48,347 nucleotides of DNA from JALEVB01 sp022768265 (GTDB lineage Bacteria; Bacillota_I; Bacilli_A; Erysipelotrichales; Erysipelotrichaceae). The stretch's first letter is position 1. The number at the start of each line of letters is the position of its first letter. Below, in pieces: positions 42,686 through 48,347 of the stretch. The stretch lies in NCBI GenBank assembly GCA_034168985.1, contig JAXFJE010000006.1, forward strand, positions 1-48,347. The letters run 5' to 3'. The translations under genes and the position numbers were made by a program. Below the pieces are notes generated by a model, which was not told the origin of the DNA, made no database searches, and saw nothing but the letters and a program-made list of their open reading frames with translations.

Positions 42686-43948
42686 ATGGATGTTTTAAAT
42701 TTTTTAACGTCTAATATTTTACGAAACCCACCAGTATTATTAGGTATAATCGCTGGTCTAGGATTAATTGTTCAAAAAAAGAAATTTAGTGATGTTATAA
42801 AAGGGGTATTATTAGCTGCATTTGGTATGGTTATTATCGATGCTGGTGTTACTCTTTTAGTTGGAACTATTGCGCCAATTAATGTGGCATTTCAATCGAT
42901 TTCTGGTGCAGTTGCCTCAGAAGGGTTAAATGACGTAACCTTCACAGCTGTTCATGGTGGTGAAGTAGGTTTAGCTATGTTGTTTGCTATTATTTTGCAT
43001 TTGATTATAGCGAGATTTACAAAGTTTAAAGTTATTTTTCTAACAGGACATATGTTATGGTGGTTCCCATTCTGCTTGGTTGCAGCTGGCGTTGAAGGCG
43101 GATTAACAGGTATTGGTTTAATTGGTTTTGCTGCGGTGATGTCGGCATTATATTTTTCTATTATGCCATGGGTGCTAAGAAAATATGTATTTAAAGTTAC
43201 CAATGATGAATCATTTACATTGGGACATCCTACAGGTGTTTTGAGTTTATTGTCAGGATTTGTTGCTTCTAAAGTTGGCGATACTAGTAAATCGACAGAA
43301 GATATCAAAATTCCAGCAAGCTTTTCGTTTTTTAGAGAAGTTTCCATTACTGGGTCAATAGTGATTTTCATCATGTATTTAGTTGTAGGATTATTTATTC
43401 CTTCGTTGACAGCTGATGGTTCTAACTTGTTATTTTTAGCTTTAAATCAAGGTATTAAATTTGGAGCAGGATTTGTGGTGTTGATGCAAGGGGTAAGAAT
43501 GTTAATTAATCAAATTGTCCCAGCATTCAAAGGTATTGCTGAAAAAGTTGTTCCTGGTGCTATTCCAGCATTAGATTGTCCAGTCATTTTCAACTATAAG
43601 CCTAATGCAGTGTTGATTGGATTTGTAACAGCAATGATCGTATCTACAGCTTTGATTCTTATTTTCAATTCAATGAATTTATTTGGCGTTATGTTAGTTC
43701 CTTTAGTAATTACTTCATTCTTTGAATGTGGCGCTGCTGCTGTAATAGGTGAAGGCCAAGGTGGATTACGAGGATGTTTGATTGGTACATCTTGTGCAGC
43801 GGTGTTAATGGTTGTTTTGCTAGGCCTTTCAGCAGCTATTTATACAACAACAATCCAAAACTGGATTTTGATTTTTGGTGGTAATGATTTATCGCTATTA
43901 GGTTGGTTAGGTGAAATGGTTGCTACTTTATTGAGTGGAGTACTATAG
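42686..43948 (+). CDS. PTS EIIC component, ascorbate (SgaT/UlaA) family
   Basis: A 420-residue polytopic permease with about eleven hydrophobic segments. LRNPPVLLGIIAGLGLIVQKK at the N-terminus and the loop TFTAVHGGEVGLAM near 91 are family-typical, as are EGGLTGIGL and GEGQGGLRG (near 355). It moves a sugar or polyol while EIIB phosphorylates it. GGAGG precedes the ATG. The family name comes from ascorbate, but many members carry other substrates. The SIS genes behind it suggest a phosphorylated keto- or amino-sugar rather than ascorbate. Confidence 0.9.
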   Translation: MDVLNFLTSNILRNPPVLLGIIAGLGLIVQKKKFSDVIKGVLLAAFGMVIIDAGVTLLVGTIAPINVAFQSISGAVASEGLNDVTFTAVHGGEVGLAMLFAIILHLIIARFTKFKVIFLTGHMLWWFPFCLVAAGVEGGLTGIGLIGFAAVMSALYFSIMPWVLRKYVFKVTNDESFTLGHPTGVLSLLSGFVASKVGDTSKSTEDIKIPASFSFFREVSITGSIVIFIMYLVVGLFIPSLTADGSNLLFLALNQGIKFGAGFVVLMQGVRMLINQIVPAFKGIAEKVVPGAIPALDCPVIFNYKPNAVLIGFVTAMIVSTALILIFNSMNLFGVMLVPLVITSFFECGAAAVIGEGQGGLRGCLIGTSCAAVLMVVLLGLSAAIYTTTIQNWILIFGGNDLSLLGWLGEMVATLLSGVL

Positions 43949-43949
43949 T

Positions 43950-44690
43950 ATGGACATTTCTTATATTAAAATTATCAAGAATTTAATTGATATAGTAGAA
44001 AAGGAAGAAGAAAAAAACATACTAGATGCTTCAAAGCTCATGAGCGATGCAATTATTAATCATCATAGCATATTTACATTTGGTGCAAGCCATGCGGGTA
44101 TTTTATCAGAAGAAATGTATTATCGAGCTGGAGGACTAGTAGTTATTAATCCCATTTTTGGGCGTGAAATAATGCTTGATACTACACCTATTACCCAAAC
44201 AAGTCGCATGGAAAGACTAAATGGATATGGAACTGCTTTAGTTGAAAAAACACCAGTAAAATCTGGTGATGTAGTAATAGTTCACTCGGTTTCTGGGAGA
44301 AATCCAGTAAGCATTGATGTAGCTATAGAATGTAAAAAACGAGGTGCTAAAATTGTTGTAATTACTAATTTAAGCTATTCTAAGGAAGTTTCATCGAGAC
44401 ATGTATCAGGAAAAAAACTATATGAATTAGCAGATATAGTAATTGATAATCATGGAGAAAAAGGTGATGCTTGTGTGAAAATAGAAGGCTTAGAACAAAA
44501 AGTAGCTCCTTCATCAACGGTTATCGGTGGAATTATTGTGAATTCATTAGTTTCATTAACAACTGCTAAATTAGTTGAATCAGGCATTCATCCAGTTCCT
44601 ATTTTTTATAGTGCTAATATTGATGGTGGTGATGAGCTGAATCAACAAGTATATCAACAATATAAAGATCAAATTCATTATCAATTTTAG
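43950..44690 (+). CDS. SIS-domain phosphosugar-binding protein (first of two)
   Basis: About 246 residues from the ATG at 43950. A GTG 15 bases upstream also opens the frame but lies inside the EIIC coding end, and TGGAG is spaced for the ATG. The SIS fold is seen in FTFGASHAGILSEEMYYRAGG (near 44-64) and the phosphate-binding loop VHSVSGRNPVSIDVA (near 110-125). It resembles the YGK/UPF0309 (COG4821-type) group. GDACVKIEGL aligns with GDAAVEIEGF in the next gene. It begins one base after the EIIC stop. Isomerase or deaminase chemistry on the imported sugar phosphate is likely, but no specific reaction can be named. Confidence 0.88.
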   Translation: MDISYIKIIKNLIDIVEKEEEKNILDASKLMSDAIINHHSIFTFGASHAGILSEEMYYRAGGLVVINPIFGREIMLDTTPITQTSRMERLNGYGTALVEKTPVKSGDVVIVHSVSGRNPVSIDVAIECKKRGAKIVVITNLSYSKEVSSRHVSGKKLYELADIVIDNHGEKGDACVKIEGLEQKVAPSSTVIGGIIVNSLVSLTTAKLVESGIHPVPIFYSANIDGGDELNQQVYQQYKDQIHYQF

Positions 44691-44706
44691 ATGAAGAGGT
44701 GTGATT

Positions 44707-45453
44707 ATGGCTTGGAAAAATTATTTTCAGATCATGAAAGATGTTGTGGAAAAAATTGAAACAACCCAAGAAGAAGCGATAAAAGCAGCAGCTAATATTT
44801 TAGCTAAAACCACAGCACAAGGTGGTATCATATATGGGTTTGGCACTGGACATTCACATTTAGTTACTGATGATGCTTTTTGGCGAGCTGCTACACCAGC
44901 TAATTATTGTGCCTTATTAGAACAAAGTGCTACCGGTAGCTTTGAAATAACTAAAAGTTACAATATAGAAAATACATATGGCATTGGTAGACAAATCGTT
45001 GATTATCATCGTATTACCCCAAATGATTGTATGATTATCATTTCAAACTCAGGAAATAATATAGCGCCTGTTGATGCAGCTATACGCGCTAAAGAAAAAG
45101 GTATACCAGTTATTGCTATTACAGCTGTGGAATATAGTAACTTTTTAAAAACTAAACATCGAGATGGTGTTAAATTAAAAGATATTGCAGATGTTGTAAT
45201 TGATAATTGTTCATTAATAGGCGATGCGGCAGTTGAAATTGAAGGTTTTCCAATGAAAGTAGGATCTACTAGTACGATACCTAATGTTTTCATCCAAAAT
45301 GCAATTTTAACAGAAATGGTAGAAATATTAGTTAAGCAAGGAATAGAGCCAGATGTTTATTATAATGGACACATGGCTTTTATGGATGAAGATTGTGCTT
45401 TACATAATGAACGCTTAGTTGATAAGTATTTTTATCGCATAAGAAATTTATAA
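44707..45453 (+). CDS. SIS-domain phosphosugar-binding protein (second of two)
   Basis: About 248 residues from the ATG at 44707. The GTG six bases upstream is less likely, because GAAGAGG is better placed for the ATG. IYGFGTGHSHLVTDDAFWRAA (near 40-60) and IIISNSGNNIAPVDAAIRAKEKG (near 115-137) are the SIS blocks. The same YGK/UPF0309 group fits. It follows its paralogue after 16 bases. The two differ in the first loop (GASHAG against GTGHSH), so a heteromer or two sequential steps is more likely than pure redundancy. The final gene of the PTS operon is followed by a terminator. Confidence 0.88.
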   Translation: MAWKNYFQIMKDVVEKIETTQEEAIKAAANILAKTTAQGGIIYGFGTGHSHLVTDDAFWRAATPANYCALLEQSATGSFEITKSYNIENTYGIGRQIVDYHRITPNDCMIIISNSGNNIAPVDAAIRAKEKGIPVIAITAVEYSNFLKTKHRDGVKLKDIADVVIDNCSLIGDAAVEIEGFPMKVGSTSTIPNVFIQNAILTEMVEILVKQGIEPDVYYNGHMAFMDEDCALHNERLVDKYFYRIRNL

Positions 45454-45460
45454 CTAAAAA

Positions 45461-45492
45461 GAGGCTGTAAATTAAAGTTTACAGTCTTTTTT
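45461..45492 (+). terminator. Intrinsic terminator of the PTS/SIS operon
   Basis: CTGTAAA (45465-45471) pairs with TTTACAG (45478-45484), extended by outer pairs, then TCTTTTTT. Confidence 0.85.
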
Positions 45493-45882
45493 ACATTTTT
45501 CATAGCCTCTAGACAAACTTTCTTGGTCTATGATCATAAGCTGTAAATCTAATGTCATTGTTTTCCTTGCTATGGTATTTAATTTATACGATATTGATAA
45601 TACGAGCGAGCAGATACAAATTTAGAAGTGAAAAAAAAGTTCTAAAAATGTTATAATCATTTATAGGAAAAGTAGTGCGAATGAAGTATATATGGACGAT
45701 ATATTTGTCTTTACGCCAAAATTTATGGCTAAATGGCAGGTTATCACCCTCAAAAGAATGAGAGAACTTTTGAATTGATAAAATGATAATTATGTTGTTT
45801 TTGTTGTTATAGAGATATAGTCAAAATTTTATGGCTTTTATTAAAGAAAAGATTAATAAATAAAGGTGGTGAAATAACGAAT
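45493..45882. other. Intergenic region, 390 bp
   Basis: The stretch is AT-rich. A TATAAT-like element occurs near 45652. A 28-codon frame (45692-45778, MDDIFVFTPKFMAKW) has no ribosome binding site, and I do not count it as a gene. No RNA structure or repeat was seen. AAGGTGGTGA (45863-45872) serves the following gene. Confidence 0.6.
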
Positions 45883-47352
45883 ATGACATTAGATGAAATA
45901 AAGAAGTTAATTCAAGTAGGAGAAAAGATAAATGTTGAATTTAAAGAATCAAAAAATGCTTTAACAAAGGATATTTTTGATACAGTATGTTCTTTTAATA
46001 ATAGAAATGGAGGACATATTCTGCTTGGTATAAATGACCAAAAAGAAATTATCGGTGTTAATAAAGATAAAATAAATAAAGTAATCAAAGAGTTTACTAC
46101 GGCAATAAATAATCCCCAAAAAATATATCCACCACTTTATTTGGTGCCAGAAGTTTTTGAAATTGAAGGCAAGCAAATTATTTATATTAGAGTGCCTGAA
46201 GGTTATCAGGTTTGCAGACATAATGGCATAATTTGGGATAGGTCTTATGAAGGCGATATTAATATCACTAATAATTCTGAACTTGTCTACAAGTTATATT
46301 CTAGAAAACAAGGAAGCTATTTTGTAAATAAGATATATCCAAACCTGGACATAAATTTTCTTGATTCCTCAGTTATTGATAAAGCTAAGAAAATGGCTGT
46401 TGCAAGAAATAAAAATCACGTTTGGGGAAATATGAGTAATGAGGAGATTCTTAGAAGCGCCAATTTGATTCTCACAGATCCTGAGACAAATCGGGAAGGT
46501 ATCACATTAGCTGCTGTTTTGTTATTCGGAAAAGATAATTCAATTATGTCTGTACTCCCTCAACATAAAACCGATGCTATATTTAGGGTTGAAAATAAGG
46601 ATAGATATGATGATAGAGATGTGGTTATAACAAACCTAATTGATAGTTATGATAGATTAATAGAATTTGGGCAAAAACATTTGAATGATTTATTTGTCTT
46701 AGATGGAATTGTTAATGTTAATGCAAGAGATAGGATACTTAGAGAAATTGTATCAAATACATTAGCTCATAGAGATTATTCGAGTGGTTATCCAGCAAAA
46801 ATGATTATTGATGATGAGAAAATTACTGTTGAAAATAGTAACTTAGCTCACGGCATCGGAGCATTAGATTTAAATAGATTTGAACCATTTCCTAAAAATC
46901 CTGCTATTTCTAAAGTGTTCAGAGAAATAGGGCTTGCAGATGAACTTGGGTCAGGGATGCGAAATACCTACAAATATACACAACTATATTCAGGACAAAA
47001 ACCATTATTTGAGGAGGGGGATATATTCAGAACGATTATTCCTCTAAAGAAAATAGCAACTCAAAAAGTAGGAGGAAATTGTGTCGTTCACGATGGCACT
47101 TACGATGGCACTCACGATGTCGCTCACGATGTCGCTCACGATGTCGCTAACATGAAAAATGAACTTATCGAATTTATAAAAGACCAAATAAGATTGAATA
47201 ATAAAGTTACAAGACAAGCTATTGCAGAAAGTACTGGTGTTAGTGTAAAAACTATTGAAAGAACAATTAAAGAAATAAAAAACTTAAAATATATAGGTCG
47301 TGGTAGTAATGGTCACTGGGAACTTAATGAGTACAAGGAAGATACAAAATAA
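45883..47352 (+). CDS. AlbA_2/Schlafen-type ATP-binding regulator with HTH tail
   Basis: The 489-residue protein starts with an AlbA_2 domain (VEFKESKNALTKDIFDTVCSFNNRNGGHILLGI, about 18-50). An ATPase-like HATPase_c_4 region follows: REIVSNTLAHRDYSSGYP near 286 and GSGMRNTYKYTQLY near 360. The C-terminus is a winged helix (TRQAIAESTGVSVKTIERTIKEIKNL). Between them is a linker of tandem YDGT/HDVA tetrapeptides encoded by 12-bp repeats. Family members are often called RecG-like helicases but lack helicase motifs; regulators and phage-linked proteins are included. AAGGTGGTGA precedes the ATG. Base composition is low in GC, and IS debris follows, so transfer is likely. Confidence 0.88.
   Translation: MTLDEIKKLIQVGEKINVEFKESKNALTKDIFDTVCSFNNRNGGHILLGINDQKEIIGVNKDKINKVIKEFTTAINNPQKIYPPLYLVPEVFEIEGKQIIYIRVPEGYQVCRHNGIIWDRSYEGDINITNNSELVYKLYSRKQGSYFVNKIYPNLDINFLDSSVIDKAKKMAVARNKNHVWGNMSNEEILRSANLILTDPETNREGITLAAVLLFGKDNSIMSVLPQHKTDAIFRVENKDRYDDRDVVITNLIDSYDRLIEFGQKHLNDLFVLDGIVNVNARDRILREIVSNTLAHRDYSSGYPAKMIIDDEKITVENSNLAHGIGALDLNRFEPFPKNPAISKVFREIGLADELGSGMRNTYKYTQLYSGQKPLFEEGDIFRTIIPLKKIATQKVGGNCVVHDGTYDGTHDVAHDVAHDVANMKNELIEFIKDQIRLNNKVTRQAIAESTGVSVKTIERTIKEIKNLKYIGRGSNGHWELNEYKEDTK
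47089..47148 (+). repeat. In-frame 12-bp tandem repeat, five units
   Basis: Five units of 12 bp: CACGATGGCACT, TACGATGGCACT, then three identical CACGATGTCGCT. They encode HDGT, YDGT and three HDVA. Unit length is a multiple of three, so gain or loss keeps the frame and changes only linker length. Confidence 0.92.
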
Positions 47353-47465
47353 GGAGGCTTTTTGTTAACAAATAATCTTAAACTTAAAATAGTGCATATT
47401 TATGATCTAGTCCATGTCAAGTGGACACATATTAAATAAGTGAAATTAATTTCCAAATTGTCATC

Positions 47466-47554
47466 ATAATATAATCCCACTAAAGTAGATGTAAGAAATA
47501 ATTAAAATTATCCCATCGATGTGAAAGTATAAAGGTGGGATTTTATTATGGGGA
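47466..47554 (+). repeat. IS3-type orfA leader, second copy of the 89-bp repeat
   Basis: Match to 22048-22136. TCCCATC (47511-47517) can pair with GGTGGGA (47534-47540), enclosing the ribosome binding site of the ATG at 47548. The orphan copy has TCCCACC here, so the U.G to C-G change keeps the pairing. ATCCCAC at about 47474 is a second possible partner for the same site. TGTCAAGTGGACACA near 47416 may be the element's terminal repeat. Confidence 0.7.
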
Positions 47555-47960
47555 GAAAAGCTGAATATACAAAGGAACAAAAAGTACAAGCGTGTGAAGA
47601 TTATTTAAAGTGAATAAAAAAGTTAGATAAATAGTTGTTGAATTAAAGATGTACAATCATGGTAACTATATGGTTGTGAATAATCAAAAAATTATAGTGC
47701 AAATGTACATACTATTTTTGGCAATAAAAGTACAAATAATAAGTATTCAAAAGAATTTAAGCAGGTGGTTGCACAAGAATATCTACAAGGTAAACGGTCT
47801 TCTTTAGATTTAGCAGTTAAATATTGATTTAGAAAAAGTGCAACATAAGATAACTGAACTTAAAAGAATCAATATACGACAAGAAATGGAGATAGAACAG
47901 TTAAAAAGACGAAGCTTTCGAAAGAGCCTATTTAGCGAGACTTCCAAGACTAAAAGAACT
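47548..47960 (+). pseudogene. Decayed IS3-family OrfA
   Basis: The ATG at 47548 gives 20 typical residues (GRKAEYTKEQKVQACEDYLK), then TGA at 47611. Further fragments appear in shifted frames. KYSKEFKQVVAQEYLQGKRS, then SLDLAVKY, is the second HTH block and ends at another TGA. A Lys/Glu-rich coiled-coil (LKRINIRQEMEIEQLK) corresponds to the OrfA zipper. Several stops and shifts rule out function. No OrfB catalytic block follows before 48150, so the element is internally deleted. Confidence 0.8.
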
Positions 47961-48158
47961 TATCTTATATGAAAACAAAAGATAAAAGATTATTTGTTAA
48001 TACAATTATTACCTAAAAGTTCAAGTGAACGACCAATGAGATGCGCTTGATCACGAATGCTAGCAAAAGTGCTTATTAAGTAGGCACAATAATCTTTATC
48101 TCAAAAACAAGTTGCTAAACTTACATACTAAGAAATGATTATAGAAGTAATAAAAAAA

Positions 48159-48185
48159 CAACCCAGACCAAATTGGAATGGGTTG
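48159..48185 (-). terminator. Leftward-oriented hairpin between two IS remnants
   Basis: CAACCCA (48159-48165) pairs with TGGGTTG (48179-48185), with inner CCA/TGG pairs. Read leftward it is followed by TTTTTTT. No leftward gene enters it from the visible right side, so it may belong to a disrupted element. Confidence 0.65.
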
Positions 48186-48208
48186 TTGATCGATGAGATT
48201 TTTAAATG

Positions 48209-48265
48209 AGAGTGTAAAATGAACTGTGTAAGTTAAGAGTGCGCACAACTTAACTTGTCACAGTT
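48209..48265 (+). mobile_element. Left end of a probable IS256-type element
   Basis: GTGTAAAATGAACTGTGTAAG resembles the left terminal repeat of IS256-family elements, which typically contain TGTAAA and TGTGTAAG. AAGTTAAG (48230-48237) and CTTAACTT (48249-48256) form a hairpin just inside. The element continues beyond the window. The family is inferred from memory of such ends. Confidence 0.55.
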
Positions 48266-48310
48266 TTTTCTTTTAGAAGATATGATAAAATTGGGAGGTA
48301 AAAAGGAAAT

Positions 48311-48347
48311 ATGACTATGGCAAGAATAAAGAGAGATCCAAAAAAAG
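48311..48347 (+). CDS. Transposase N-terminus, truncated by window edge
   Basis: ATG at 48311 (or 48317) follows GGGAGG and AAGG. The first residues are MTMARIKRDPKK, similar to starts of IS256-type transposases of Firmicutes. Only 12 codons are visible, so the family rests mainly on the preceding terminal repeat. Confidence 0.5.
   Translation, partial: MTMARIKRDPKK

Noticed and set aside
45692..45778. Small open frame starting MDDIFVFTPKF
   Set aside because: No ribosome binding site, only 28 codons, and no recognisable features.
47089..47148. Short regular repeats that could suggest a CRISPR-like array
   Set aside because: Units are 12 bp, directly adjacent without spacers and in frame with the surrounding gene; they encode a tetrapeptide linker.

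Overview
The window is low-GC, Firmicutes-type DNA. Strong GGAGG-like ribosome binding sites, TTG starts, TTGACA/TATAAT promoters and U-tailed hairpin terminators are common. The gene set suggests an anaerobic, host-associated member of the Erysipelotrichia or a close relative: anaerobic ribonucleotide reductase NrdD/NrdG, AddAB, niacin-salvage-only NAD synthesis, surface flavoprotein reductase, NhaC-type antiporter, PTS with BglG-type control. Species assignment is inference from gene content.

Layout. 1-830: decayed IS3-type remnant, a small membrane protein gene and a short transcription unit ending in a terminator. 826-1600: serine recombinase followed by inverted repeats. 1598-4170: unknown cytosolic gene, M28 peptidase and lipoprotein. 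4216-8327: MarR gene plus a heterodimeric ABC exporter behind a sigma-A promoter that carries two identical operators. 8440-12497: complete Preiss-Handler NAD salvage operon (pncA-pncB-nadD-nadE) and a lipoprotein. 12545-15515: XRE regulator/membrane pair divergent from a membrane protein and an S66 carboxypeptidase, around a shared palindrome. 15605-18121: GntR regulator divergent from a surface FMN/FAD reductase. 18226-20733: HxlR regulator divergent from an NhaC antiporter and a flavin/ferredoxin protein.

21064-22139 is the most unusual region. A broken AbiF-like (Abi_2, HEPN) gene is followed within 12 bases of its stop by an intact consensus promoter that drives a ~120-nt structured RNA ending in a terminator. 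Next to it lies an 89-bp repeat that recurs at 47466-47554 as the leader of an IS3-type orfA.

22139-26498: a four-gene leftward operon (PRD regulator, membrane protein, histidine phosphatase, flavodoxin) divergent from a Tat-type lipoprotein with flavodoxin and ferredoxin parts. 26543-32165: addB-addA. 32294-35183: acetamidase/formamidase family and a surface aryl-sulfate sulfotransferase. 35346-38697: nrdD-nrdG-HAD phosphatase, divergent from a Crp/Fnr regulator with a palindrome over both -35 regions. 39515-40318: unknown gene. 40454-45453: ascorbate-family PTS locus (BglG regulator with fused EIIA, EIIB, EIIC, two SIS proteins), richer in ATT codons than the NAD and ABC loci and so possibly acquired. 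45883-48347: AlbA_2-type regulator with an in-frame 12-bp repeat, then decayed IS3 orfA and the start of a probable IS256-type element at the window edge.

Most regulators sit divergently beside the genes they probably control, and visible palindromes lie over the promoters.
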